Source: Pseudolabrys sp. Root1462
GTDB lineage: Bacteria; Pseudomonadota; Alphaproteobacteria; Rhizobiales; Xanthobacteraceae
Assembly: GCF_001426945.1 (NCBI RefSeq)
Contig: NZ_LMFS01000001.1
Coordinates: 351,412 to 415,411, forward strand
Direction: 5' to 3'
DNA length: 64,000 bases
This document shows positions 1 to 8,601 of this stretch, one piece after another. Each line of letters starts with the position of its first letter. Positions within the stretch are counted from its first letter, which is position 1. Below the pieces are notes generated by a model. It had not been told where the DNA came from and did not search any database. It saw nothing but the letters and a program-made list of their open reading frames with translations. Both the position numbers and the translations under genes were made by a program.

Positions 1-1055
1 AAGGCGTCCGCAAGACATTCGGGTCGACAATCGCGGTCCAGGATCTCGATCTCGAAGCCCAGGCCGGCGAATTGGTGGCGCTGCTGGGCCCGTCGGGCTG
101 CGGCAAGACCACGACGTTGCGCATGGTCGCCGGCTTCGAGATGCCTGATGCCGGCTCGATCCGCATCGGCGAGACCGAAGTCACGCACCTGCCGTCGCAC
201 AAGCGAAATCTCGGCATGGTGTTTCAGAACTACAGCCTGTTTCCCCATCGTAATGTCGCGGAAAATATTGCATTCGGCTTGCGCATGGCGGGCGTGGGCC
301 GCGCCGAGCGCGAGAACCGCGTTGCAGAGATGCTGGATCTTGTCCGGCTGCCCGGCCGCGGCGACATGTATCCCGCGCAATTGTCCGGCGGCCAGCAGCA
401 GCGTGTCGCGCTGGCGCGGTCGCTCGTTGTCAATCCGAAGGTGCTGCTGCTCGACGAACCGCTTGGCGCGCTCGACAAGTCTTTGCGCGAAAGCATGCAG
501 TTCGAAATCCGCGGGATGCAGCAAAGGCTTGGTATTACGACGCTGCTGGTGACGCACGATCAGGAAGAGGCGCTGTCGATGGCCGACAAGGTCGCGGTCA
601 TGAGCAACGGCCGTATCCTGCAGATCGGCCAGCCCAATGACATCTACGACCGCCCGACCAGCCGCTTCGTTGCTGAGTTTCTTGGTACCTCGAACATTTT
701 CGAGGGCAAGGCGTCGGCGGATGGCAAGCAACTGATCTTGTCGGGCCGCGGCGGCGACATTGCGGTGCCGCTTGAAAGGCAGGTCCAGCCAAGCGGTTCG
801 CTGATGCTGTCGGTGCGACCCGAGCGCATGCGGCTCGGGCCCGACCAGGGCAGCGGCGTGAACTTCGAAGCGCGCATCATCGGCGCAGTATTCCGCGGCA
901 ACTACGCCGCCTATCAACTCGACGTGCCGGCACTCGGCCGCGAACTGTTCGTCTATCGGCAGGCCGATGGCCCGCTCGGCGCGGTCTCGTTCCGCCTCGG
1001 TGATGTTCTGAAACTAGGCTGGGCGCCCGAAGACGCGGTCCCGGTCAGCCCATAA
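1..1055 (+). CDS. Polyamine-type ABC transporter ATP-binding protein (5' partial)
   Basis: ATPase subunit of an ABC importer of the spermidine/putrescine (PotA) class, acting on the inner face of the cytoplasmic membrane. The reading frame is open from base 3, so the true start lies before the window. Visible motifs in order: Walker A GPSGCGKTT, Q-loop MVFQNYSLFPH, signature LSGGQQQRVALARSL, Walker B VLLLDEPLGALD and H-loop LLVTHDQ. A C-terminal TOBE-like region (roughly the last 100 residues) is typical of the PotA/MalK group. Its cognate binding protein and two permeases lie at 5.2-8.0 kb, after the hydantoinase genes, so the transporter is split within one operon. The substrate cannot be read from the sequence. 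Confidence 0.93.
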   Translation, partial: GVRKTFGSTIAVQDLDLEAQAGELVALLGPSGCGKTTTLRMVAGFEMPDAGSIRIGETEVTHLPSHKRNLGMVFQNYSLFPHRNVAENIAFGLRMAGVGRAERENRVAEMLDLVRLPGRGDMYPAQLSGGQQQRVALARSLVVNPKVLLLDEPLGALDKSLRESMQFEIRGMQQRLGITTLLVTHDQEEALSMADKVAVMSNGRILQIGQPNDIYDRPTSRFVAEFLGTSNIFEGKASADGKQLILSGRGGDIAVPLERQVQPSGSLMLSVRPERMRLGPDQGSGVNFEARIIGAVFRGNYAAYQLDVPALGRELFVYRQADGPLGAVSFRLGDVLKLGWAPEDAVPVSP

Positions 1056-1072
1056 GCGAATTGAAAGTGGCG

Positions 1073-3130
1073 ATGATGCAGAAGCATGGTTCGCGTATCG
1101 GGATCGACGTCGGTGGGACCTTCACCGATTTCGTTTTGGCCGACCCGCGCAACGACAGCCTTATCTATTACAAGGAGCCGTCGACGCCCGACGAGCCGTC
1201 TCGCGCCCTGATCGACGGTCTCAAGTCGTTGCTCGAAAAGGCCGGCATTTCGGCTGGCGAAGTCGCGACAATCATGCACGGCACGACGATTGGCCTGAAC
1301 GCCATCATTCAGCGGCGCGGCGCGTCGATCGGCTTGGTCGTGACCAAGGGTTATCGCGATATCCTTGAAATTGCGCGCAGCCGCATGCCGTCGTCGTTCG
1401 ATTTTCATGCCAGCAAGGAGCAGCCGCTCGTCGCGCGCTATCGCATCGTTGAGATCGATGCGCGGCTTTCGGCCTCGGGCAGTGTTACGCGCACGGCTGA
1501 CGGAGCCGAGCTCGATCGCGTTGCGGACGAACTCAAGGCCCTCAATGTTGATGCCGTGGCCTTGATGCTGATCAACGGTTATACCAAGCCATCGGTTGAA
1601 CTCGATCTCGCGGAACGGCTGGCGCGCAAGACCGGTCTTGCGGTGACGTCGGCGGCGGCGATCTGGCCGGAGATCCGCGAATACGAGCGTACGCTCGTCG
1701 CCTGTCTCAATGCCTACATCCAGCCGCTGATGCACGGCTATTTTGCTGGTCTGAAAAAGGGCCTCGAGCGTGACGGCGTCCATGCGCCAATTCTGATCAC
1801 GGCGTCGAACGGCGGGTCGCTGAGCCTTGCCTCGGCGGCCGACCGCCCAGTCGAAACCATTCTGTCCGGTCCGGCATCCGGCGTGATGGCGGCGGCACGA
1901 CTTGCGAGCGCGGCGGGCGTCACCTCGATTATCACCTTCGATATGGGCGGCACGTCGTCTGATATCGCTGTCGTCAATGACGGCGCCGCGGCGCTGGCCA
2001 CACGCACTGACATCGGCGGCTTGCCGCTCGTGCTGCCGGTGATCGATGTGTCGGCAATCGGGGCCGGCGGCGGCTCGATCATCTGGGTGGACGATCACGG
2101 TGTGATGAAAGTCGGGCCGCGTAGCGCCGGCGCCGTGCCAGGCCCGGTGTCCTATGGTCGCGGCGGCACCGAACCGGCCGTAACCGACTGCTACCTGGCG
2201 CTTGGCTATATCGATCCCAACGGCTTCCTCGGCGGCCGCATGCCGCTCGACAAAGACGCCGCTGAAGCCGCGCTCGCCGAGATCGGCGCGCGCATCGGCC
2301 TCGACGGACAGGAGGCGGCGGCGCGCGCCGCCGAAGGCGCACTCGCGGTCACGACCGCAGGCATGGCGACTGAACTCTACAAGACGCTGGCCGCGCGCGG
2401 TCTCGATCCGGCGACCTTCGCGCTGCTGCCATTCGGTGGGGCGGGGCCGACGCATGCCAACCTGCTGGCAGAGGAGGTCGGCATTGGGCGTATCGTCATT
2501 CCGCCGGCAGCCGGCACGTTCTGCGCGCTAGGCGCCGCGGCCGCCGATCTGCGGCGCGACTTCGTGCGCAGCTTGCGCCGGCCGCTGACCGCCGAAAGTG
2601 CGCAGGTGCTTCAAGAGGTGTTCGCGGAGCTTGCCGCTGAAGGTAACGCCTGGCTCGATCGCGAAGGCGAACAGGCCGAGCGTCGCCGAATAGAGCGCGC
2701 CGTCGATATGCGTTACGCCGGGCAGGCCTATGAACTGCGGGTCGCGTTGAGCCAAGGGTGCAAGGCCGCGGCGGCTGTCGCCGAAGCCTTCCACGTTGAG
2801 CATGAGCGCATCTACGGTTTCCGTGATGCGGGCACCGAGATCGAGCTCGGCACCGCGCGTCTCGCCATGGTCGGCGAAACGGCGAAGCTGTCCCAGCAGA
2901 CGATCGCGGCCTCGAGCGGCAAGCCGACGCCGAAGGGCGAGCGACGCCTGTTCCGCAAGGGTGTGTGGCTGACCGCTGCCGTCTATGAACGCGCGCGCCT
3001 CGGCGCAGGCGACACGATCAAGGGACCGGCAATCATCGAACAGGACGACACGACCACCATCGTGCTGCCGGGCTGGTCGGCGCGCACTGACGCTGCGAAC
3101 AACCTGCATCTGGAAAGACATCAATCGTGA
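1073..3130 (+). CDS. Hydantoinase/oxoprolinase family subunit A
   Basis: About 685-residue protein of the hydantoinase A/5-oxoprolinase N-half family, which uses ATP to open cyclic amides such as hydantoins or 5-oxoproline. The N-terminus has the actin-like phosphate-binding signature GIDVGGTFTDF, and a second one, TFDMGGTSSDIA, lies near the middle; glycine-rich GGAGPTHA is also characteristic. A TTG at 1061 and a GTG at 1067 are also in frame, but ATG 1073 is preceded at suitable distance by GAAAG and is preferred. The gene ends in a 4-base GTGA overlap with subunit B, implying translational coupling and a two-subunit enzyme. Whether the substrate is a hydantoin, oxoproline or another lactam is not decidable. 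Confidence 0.9.
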   Translation: MMQKHGSRIGIDVGGTFTDFVLADPRNDSLIYYKEPSTPDEPSRALIDGLKSLLEKAGISAGEVATIMHGTTIGLNAIIQRRGASIGLVVTKGYRDILEIARSRMPSSFDFHASKEQPLVARYRIVEIDARLSASGSVTRTADGAELDRVADELKALNVDAVALMLINGYTKPSVELDLAERLARKTGLAVTSAAAIWPEIREYERTLVACLNAYIQPLMHGYFAGLKKGLERDGVHAPILITASNGGSLSLASAADRPVETILSGPASGVMAAARLASAAGVTSIITFDMGGTSSDIAVVNDGAAALATRTDIGGLPLVLPVIDVSAIGAGGGSIIWVDDHGVMKVGPRSAGAVPGPVSYGRGGTEPAVTDCYLALGYIDPNGFLGGRMPLDKDAAEAALAEIGARIGLDGQEAAARAAEGALAVTTAGMATELYKTLAARGLDPATFALLPFGGAGPTHANLLAEEVGIGRIVIPPAAGTFCALGAAAADLRRDFVRSLRRPLTAESAQVLQEVFAELAAEGNAWLDREGEQAERRRIERAVDMRYAGQAYELRVALSQGCKAAAAVAEAFHVEHERIYGFRDAGTEIELGTARLAMVGETAKLSQQTIAASSGKPTPKGERRLFRKGVWLTAAVYERARLGAGDTIKGPAIIEQDDTTTIVLPGWSARTDAANNLHLERHQS

Positions 3131-5106
3131 AGCTCGACTCGGTCACACTCGCCATTCTCGGCAACAAGCTGGCCGCGGTCAGCGAAGAAATGTGCCTGAC
3201 GCTGCAGCGGACCGGCCGCACGCTTTACGTCAAGGAAACCGCGGACTTTGCCTGTGCGCTCGCCGGACTCGACGGCCGCTTCTTCGCCTATCCGCGTTCG
3301 ATCGGCGTGTCGGGTTTTGTCGGCCTCGAGTGCCTGCCGACGATCGAAGCCGTCGGCTCTCTGGAGCCGGGCGACGTGATCCTCACCAACGATCCTTATC
3401 GCTCGGTCGGCCTCTCAACGCATCTGCCCGACCTGCACATGATTGAGCCGTATTTCCATGAGGGCAGGATCATCGCTTACGGCTGGTGCTTCGTACACTG
3501 CTCCGATGTCGGTGGCCGCGTGCCTTCGAGCATTTCGCCCGTCAACACCGAGATCTTCCAGGAAGGCCTGCGCATTCCGCCGGTGAAGCTGATGAAGCGT
3601 GGCGAGATGACGCCGGAGGTGCGTCTGTTTCTTGACGCCAACAGCCGTACGCCGGACGCCAATATGGGCGACATCCGCGCCATGCTCGCGGCCTTGACGG
3701 CGGGACGCCGCCGTCTCGAACAGACTATCAGCCAACATGGCGCCGAAGCCGTTGCTGCCTCGGCCAAGGATCTCATCGCCTATGCCGCACAGAAGGCGCA
3801 CGCCGTGCTGAAGCGCGTACCGGAAGGCACCTACAGCTTTTCCGATTACCTCGATGACGATGCGGCGACGCGGTTGCCCGTGCGTGTGGCCCTGGCGGCG
3901 ACATTCAAGGACGGCACGGTGCATCTCGATTTCACCGGTACCGATCCGCAGGTCGCGACAGCGATGAACATTCCCTCGCTCGGTCGTCCGCATGCCTGGT
4001 TGACGCTGCGCATCCTGGCGCTGGTGAACACGCTCGACCCGACGACTCCCCTCAACGCCGGCTTGCTCGATCCGGTGCGCATCACGGCGCCAGAGGGCAG
4101 CTTGGTCAATCCCCAGGAGCCGGCGGCGACCGGTGTACGCCATGCCGCGGCTATCCGCGTCAACGACGTACTCAACGGCGCACTCGGCAAGGCGCTGCCG
4201 GATGTTATGCCGGCGGCGTCATCCGGTACTGTCATTCCGGTGGTCATGGCCGAGCCGAACGGGCACGGCGGGCGGCGCGTGCAGGTCGTCGAGCCAATGA
4301 TTGGCGGCACCGGCGCGCGCTTCGGTCGCGACGGCGTCGATGGCCGCGATAGCGGCATTTCCAATCTCGCCAACAATCCGGTCGAGACTGTCGAAGCCGA
4401 GATGGGGGTTGAGATCACGACCTACGCGCTGCGTCCGGACTCCGGCGGCGCCGGCCAATGGCGCGGCGGCTGCGGCATGGAATTGACGTTTCGCATCCTG
4501 ACGGACGACACCAATGTGCTGGGCCGCGGCATGGAGCGGCTGCTGTTCCGGCCTTGGGGCGCCAATGGCGGCAAGCCGGGCGCGCTCGCCGAGCTGATCA
4601 TCAACCGTGGCCAGCCGACGGAGCGCCGGCTTGGCAAGATCGATGTGCTCACGGTGAACGCCGGCGACACGGTCACCTTCCTCACGCCCGGCGCCGGCGG
4701 CTGGGGCGATCCGGCGCGCCGCGACGTTGAGGCAGTATTGCGTGATGTCACCAACGGGTTTGTCACGATGGCAGGCGCGGCGGCCAATTATGGCGTGGTG
4801 ATCAAGGACGGCGCCATCGATGCGAAGGCCACCGAACAGCGGCGCACGGGACTTGCCCCGAGTAACGAAGCCAACAGCCAGGGCCCGGAGCGCGAGCGCT
4901 GGGACGCCGTGTTCGGCGCCTCGACAATGGACCGGATCAATCGTTCGCTGGTCGCCTTGCCCGGCGCGGTGCGCCAGCGCCGGCGCACGGAAATGTTCCA
5001 GTCGGTTCTCTCTTGTTTGCCGGATGACTTCCCGCGCAGCGGCGCGGGCGATGCGGCCATGCAAATGGCTAGAGACAGGCTGGCGGCCGCGGCCGACAGC
5101 TTTTGA
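3127..5106 (+). CDS. Hydantoinase B/oxoprolinase family subunit B
   Basis: Partner subunit of the ATP-dependent lactam hydrolase encoded just upstream. It starts at a GTG that overlaps the stop of subunit A. Family hallmarks seen are the early ETADFACAL region, ILTNDPYRS, HLPDLHM, and GGCGMELTFRI near the C-terminal third. At 659 residues it is somewhat longer than many HyuB proteins; the extra length is a C-terminal tail of about 100 residues after the GGWGDPARR motif, containing a basic patch (RQRRRTEM). A gap of 57 bases separates it from the solute-binding protein gene, so the enzyme and the importer are probably co-expressed and the lactam (or a precursor) is plausibly the imported substrate. 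Confidence 0.9.
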   Translation: MKLDSVTLAILGNKLAAVSEEMCLTLQRTGRTLYVKETADFACALAGLDGRFFAYPRSIGVSGFVGLECLPTIEAVGSLEPGDVILTNDPYRSVGLSTHLPDLHMIEPYFHEGRIIAYGWCFVHCSDVGGRVPSSISPVNTEIFQEGLRIPPVKLMKRGEMTPEVRLFLDANSRTPDANMGDIRAMLAALTAGRRRLEQTISQHGAEAVAASAKDLIAYAAQKAHAVLKRVPEGTYSFSDYLDDDAATRLPVRVALAATFKDGTVHLDFTGTDPQVATAMNIPSLGRPHAWLTLRILALVNTLDPTTPLNAGLLDPVRITAPEGSLVNPQEPAATGVRHAAAIRVNDVLNGALGKALPDVMPAASSGTVIPVVMAEPNGHGGRRVQVVEPMIGGTGARFGRDGVDGRDSGISNLANNPVETVEAEMGVEITTYALRPDSGGAGQWRGGCGMELTFRILTDDTNVLGRGMERLLFRPWGANGGKPGALAELIINRGQPTERRLGKIDVLTVNAGDTVTFLTPGAGGWGDPARRDVEAVLRDVTNGFVTMAGAAANYGVVIKDGAIDAKATEQRRTGLAPSNEANSQGPERERWDAVFGASTMDRINRSLVALPGAVRQRRRTEMFQSVLSCLPDDFPRSGAGDAAMQMARDRLAAAADSF

Positions 5107-5163
5107 GTAAGCCTTACAGATGATGTCGCGACGAACCCTCTTTCCAGTTCAAGGAGAAATCCG

Positions 5164-6216
5164 ATGACGATTATGAAGAGACGAACCTTCCTGGGTGCCG
5201 GCGCTGCGCTGGGCGCCGGGCTGATGACCGGCACGCTGCCGCGCTTCGCCAGCGCCAAGGCTGGCAACGAGATCACGGTTACCGCCTTCGGCGGCGTCTG
5301 GGAAACGGCGGTGCGCCAGTGCTTCTGCGACCCGTTCGAAGCCAAGACCAAGGCGAAGGCGAACATCGCGCTCGGTGGCCCGCCGCAGTGGCTGGCGCAA
5401 GTGCAGGCTTCGCCGAACGATCCGCCGATCGACATGCTGATCATGACGCCGGACCTGGCGCTGATCGCGGCCAATGCCGGCTTGGTCGATGACTTCACGG
5501 TCGACAAGCTGCCGAACCTCGCCAAGATCCCGAAAGAGCTGACCGATTCGGTGAAGGGCAAGGGCACGCTGCTCGACTACGGCGTCGGCGGCATCACCTT
5601 CAACAAGAGCAAGGTCAAGAACCCGCCGAAGTCATTCGCCGAATTCGTCGATCGCGTCTCCAAGGGCGAGTTCGTGGCGTCGGTGCCGTCGATCGCCTAC
5701 GCCGTGACGCCGATCATGCTGATCTGGGCGATGGCCAAGGCGCTGGGCGGCGGCGTCAACGACGTCGATCCGTTCTTTAAGGCCATGGCCAAGATGAAGA
5801 AGAACCTGGTGTTCTGGGGCGGGCCGAACGACTTCTTCAATCATCTGTCGTCAGGCGAGGCCGAACTCGGCATCTATTTCGACGGCCGCACCTGGAATCA
5901 CTTCGACAGCGGCGCGACCTGGATCGACTTCATCAACCCGTCGGAGGGCGGCTCGCTCAACGGCGTCGCCATCCAGAAGCCGAAGAACGCCAATCCGCTG
6001 GCTTGGCCGTATCTCAACGAGATGCTGGACGCCAAGAACCAGGAGAAGTTCGCTGAGATCCTCAGCTACGGCGTGACCAACGTCGATGTGGTTTACAGCG
6101 AGAAACTGAAGCCGCGCATCACGCCGTGGCAGAAGACCGTGTTCCCGCCCTACGAAGAGATCGCCAAGGTGCGGAACGACTGGGTGGACCGCTGGAATCG
6201 CGAAATCGGCCGCTGA
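5164..6216 (+). CDS. Extracellular solute-binding protein, PotD/PotF class, Tat-exported
   Basis: Periplasmic binding protein of a polyamine-type ABC importer, 350 residues. The N-terminus has a twin-arginine signal (KRRTFLGAGA) with an alanine/glycine-rich core ending near FASAKA, so export is likely through Tat rather than Sec. The mature part begins with EITVTAFGGVWE, typical of family 1/PotD-like proteins that bind small amines or opines. AAGGAG at 5151-5156 sits 7 bases before this ATG, favouring it over the in-frame ATG at 5173. Followed by a strong hairpin and then two permease genes. Confidence 0.92.
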   Translation: MTIMKRRTFLGAGAALGAGLMTGTLPRFASAKAGNEITVTAFGGVWETAVRQCFCDPFEAKTKAKANIALGGPPQWLAQVQASPNDPPIDMLIMTPDLALIAANAGLVDDFTVDKLPNLAKIPKELTDSVKGKGTLLDYGVGGITFNKSKVKNPPKSFAEFVDRVSKGEFVASVPSIAYAVTPIMLIWAMAKALGGGVNDVDPFFKAMAKMKKNLVFWGGPNDFFNHLSSGEAELGIYFDGRTWNHFDSGATWIDFINPSEGGSLNGVAIQKPKNANPLAWPYLNEMLDAKNQEKFAEILSYGVTNVDVVYSEKLKPRITPWQKTVFPPYEEIAKVRNDWVDRWNREIGR

Positions 6217-6224
6217 GGCCGACG

Positions 6225-6251
6225 CGGCCGCCCGGATCGACCGGGCGGCCG
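6225..6251 (+). terminator. GC-rich hairpin between binding protein and permease genes
   Basis: Perfect 11-bp inverted repeat (CGGCCGCCCGG, loop ATCGA, CCGGGCGGCCG), starting 8 bases after the binding-protein stop and followed by TACTTT. Because the operon continues 20 bases later, it is more likely a partial terminator or 3' stabiliser that raises binding-protein mRNA over permease mRNA than a full stop. Confidence 0.6.
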
Positions 6252-6271
6252 TACTTTAACGAGGCGAGTGG

Positions 6272-7129
6272 ATGACGATCGAATTCACAGCTCCCAAAGC
6301 AAAACCGGCCGCGCTGCTCAGGCCCTGGGCGCTCGTCGTGCCAGCGGTCCTGTTTCTGCTGGTCTTCTTCGTCGTGCCACTGGTCGAGAACGGTTTGCGC
6401 AGCGTCGTCAACGATGCCGGCGGCTTCACGCTGTCGCGTTATGGGCAGTTGCTGACGGACAGCTTCTATTTGCGGGTCACGGCGGAAACGGTTCTGCTTT
6501 CGGCCGGCGTCACCCTGATCTCGATCGTGATCGGCTACCCGGTGGCGTATTTTCTGGTGCGGCGCTCCGGTCGCTGGGCGGGCCTCATTATCTTCCTGCT
6601 GATCGCGCCGCTGCTGACCTCGATCATCATGCGCACCTTCGGCTGGCAGGTGCTGTTCGCGCGTCGCGGTCTCGTCAATAACGTCTTGGTCGATCAGCTC
6701 GGTTTGATCGACGCGCCATTGCGCTTCTCCAATTCGCCGGAGATCGCTGTTGCCGCGCTGGTCCACGTGTTGGTGCCGTTCATGGTGTTGTCGATCGCGA
6801 CCGTGCTGCAATCGATCGACCTGCGGCTGGAGGAATCGGCGAAGATCCTCGGCGCCGGGCGTTTTCGCACCTTCTGGGAAGTGACGCTGCCGCTGTCGCT
6901 CGACGGCGTCGGCACCGGCGCCATCCTCGTGTTCATGATCGCCAATGGCAGCTTCGTCACCCTGGTCTTGCTGGGCGGCGGCCTGCAGACCCTGCCCCTA
7001 ATGATCTACCAGCAGTTCAACACCACGCGCGATTTCGGCATGGCCAGCGCCATGAGCACTATCCTGCTGGTCATCGCGGTCGTTTGTCTGTTCCTGCAAC
7101 TGCGTCTCGTTCGTCGGCGAGGGAGCTGA
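6272..7129 (+). CDS. ABC transporter permease, PotB class
   Basis: Inner-membrane permease of 285 residues with about six hydrophobic segments; the first is near residues 17-40 (LVVPAVLFLLVFFVVPLVEN). The EAA loop that contacts the ATPase is visible as LEESAKILGAGRFRTFWEV. It belongs with the binding protein before it, the permease 3 bases after it and the ATPase at the window start. The spacing and order are those of spermidine/putrescine-type importers. Confidence 0.92.
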   Translation: MTIEFTAPKAKPAALLRPWALVVPAVLFLLVFFVVPLVENGLRSVVNDAGGFTLSRYGQLLTDSFYLRVTAETVLLSAGVTLISIVIGYPVAYFLVRRSGRWAGLIIFLLIAPLLTSIIMRTFGWQVLFARRGLVNNVLVDQLGLIDAPLRFSNSPEIAVAALVHVLVPFMVLSIATVLQSIDLRLEESAKILGAGRFRTFWEVTLPLSLDGVGTGAILVFMIANGSFVTLVLLGGGLQTLPLMIYQQFNTTRDFGMASAMSTILLVIAVVCLFLQLRLVRRRGS

Positions 7130-7132
7130 GCC

Positions 7133-7954
7133 ATGGCGAGTAGGGGTGTGGCGGGCAGGGGAATTGACTGGGTCAATGTCGTGCTCGGCGCGTTCGTTGT
7201 GCTGTTCTTCATCTTCATGCTGGCTCCGATCCTGGTCGTCGTCGTCGTGTCGTTCACGTCGGCCGGCTATGTCACGTTCCCGGTGCCGGGCTGGTCGCTG
7301 AAGTGGTTCGGGCACATTTTCGCCTATCAGCCGTTCGTCGACGCGCTCATCGTCAGCATCGAGGTGGCGATCGGCGCGACAGTGCTGTCCTGTCTGCTCG
7401 GCGTTCCGGCCTGCCTTTATCTTGCGCGGTCGCGGGCGGCATGGGCCAGCGCGGTCATGACCTTTCTGCTGTCGCCACTGTCGATGCCGATGATTGTCAT
7501 CGGCTTTGCCTCGCTGTTCTTCCTATCGTGGCTCGGCATCGGCGTGTCGTTCAACGCGCTTCTGATCACCCACACCATCGTCTGCCTGCCTTACGTGATC
7601 CGCACCTCGGCCGGTGTCTATGCCGGCCTGCCGCCCGCCTATGAGGAGGCGGCCGCGATCCTCGGCGCCAACCCGCTGAAGGTGTTCTGGCACGTGACCC
7701 TGCCGCTGATCCGCCCGGGCATCATGGCGGGCTCCCTGTTTTCTTTCCTGACGTCGTTCGACAACCTGCCGATCAGCTATTTCTTCGGCAGCGCCCGCAC
7801 CAACACGCTGCCGGTCGTGATGTTGAGCTACATGGAAAATCAGTTCGATCCGAGCATAGCCGCACTGAGCACGCTGCAGCTCGTCATGGCTGTGGCCGCG
7901 CTCATCGTCGTCGATCGCATCTACGGCATCGACAAGATGACGGTGGCGGCATGA
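7133..7954 (+). CDS. ABC transporter permease, PotC class
   Basis: Second membrane permease of the same importer, 273 residues with about six membrane segments. The EAA loop reads YEEAAAILGANPLKVFWHV. A conserved SFDNLPISYFF segment follows, which is characteristic of PotC/PotI-like subunits. It starts 3 bases after the stop of the first permease and its own stop overlaps the start of the VOC gene by 4 bases (ATGA), so transport and downstream metabolism are tightly coupled. Confidence 0.92.
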   Translation: MASRGVAGRGIDWVNVVLGAFVVLFFIFMLAPILVVVVVSFTSAGYVTFPVPGWSLKWFGHIFAYQPFVDALIVSIEVAIGATVLSCLLGVPACLYLARSRAAWASAVMTFLLSPLSMPMIVIGFASLFFLSWLGIGVSFNALLITHTIVCLPYVIRTSAGVYAGLPPAYEEAAAILGANPLKVFWHVTLPLIRPGIMAGSLFSFLTSFDNLPISYFFGSARTNTLPVVMLSYMENQFDPSIAALSTLQLVMAVAALIVVDRIYGIDKMTVAA

Positions 7955-8601
7955 GTTTGGCGCTGCCGCTCGATCACGTGGTGGTGCTGGTCCGTGACCT
8001 GTCGGCGGCCGGTGCCGCTTTCGAGGCCGCAGGATTTGCCGTCACACGGGAAACGCGGCACAGCGCCGAAATGGGCACCGCTAATCGCTGCATCATGCTC
8101 AATGGCAGCTATGTCGAGCTCATGGGTATCGTCGCCGAGACGCCGGCCAATACGACGTGGCGTGAACTGCTGGCCTCAGGCGCAGGCGTGCGCGGGATTG
8201 CCTTCCGCAGCGACGATGTCGACGCTGCGGCTGCGGCCTTGGCCGAGCAGGGCATCAAGGTTGGCCCTGTGCGCAATTTCTCGCGGACGACCGGCGATGG
8301 CGAACTCAAGTTCTCGGTGGTGCGTATCGATTCGGCTGAAACGCCGGGCATGCAGTGTCTGGTTTGCCAACACCATACGCCGGATCTGCTGTGGCGGCCG
8401 GATGCAATGCGCCACACCAACGGCGCGTCGCGGCTGACGACGGTGACGTTCCCGGAAGCGGGCAGCCTGTCGAAGCTTGTCGGCGATGCGGGGATTGCGA
8501 TCTTTGCTGGAGCAGCGCGCCTGGCCTTCGCCGGGAAGGCGTCTGCCTATCACGACCTTGATGCCGTGTGCGGCATCGAAGTCGAGGTGGTCGCGTCATG
8601 A
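7951..8601 (+). CDS. VOC (glyoxalase-like) superfamily protein
   Basis: 216-residue protein of the vicinal-oxygen-chelate fold. The start LDHVVVLVRDLSAAGAAFE is the standard first beta-strand/helix of a VOC module, and the N-terminal half resembles the Glyoxalase_3 group. Members are metal-dependent lyases, dioxygenases or isomerases, but no specific substrate can be assigned. It overlaps both neighbours by 4 bases (ATGA on each side), placing it inside the importer/oxidase operon. A role in processing an oxidised intermediate or detoxifying an aldehyde product is inference. Confidence 0.8.
   Translation: MSLALPLDHVVVLVRDLSAAGAAFEAAGFAVTRETRHSAEMGTANRCIMLNGSYVELMGIVAETPANTTWRELLASGAGVRGIAFRSDDVDAAAAALAEQGIKVGPVRNFSRTTGDGELKFSVVRIDSAETPGMQCLVCQHHTPDLLWRPDAMRHTNGASRLTTVTFPEAGSLSKLVGDAGIAIFAGAARLAFAGKASAYHDLDAVCGIEVEVVAS

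Noticed and set aside
953-2455. 500-codon open frame on the - strand
   Set aside because: Antisense to hydantoinase A, which carries clear family motifs.
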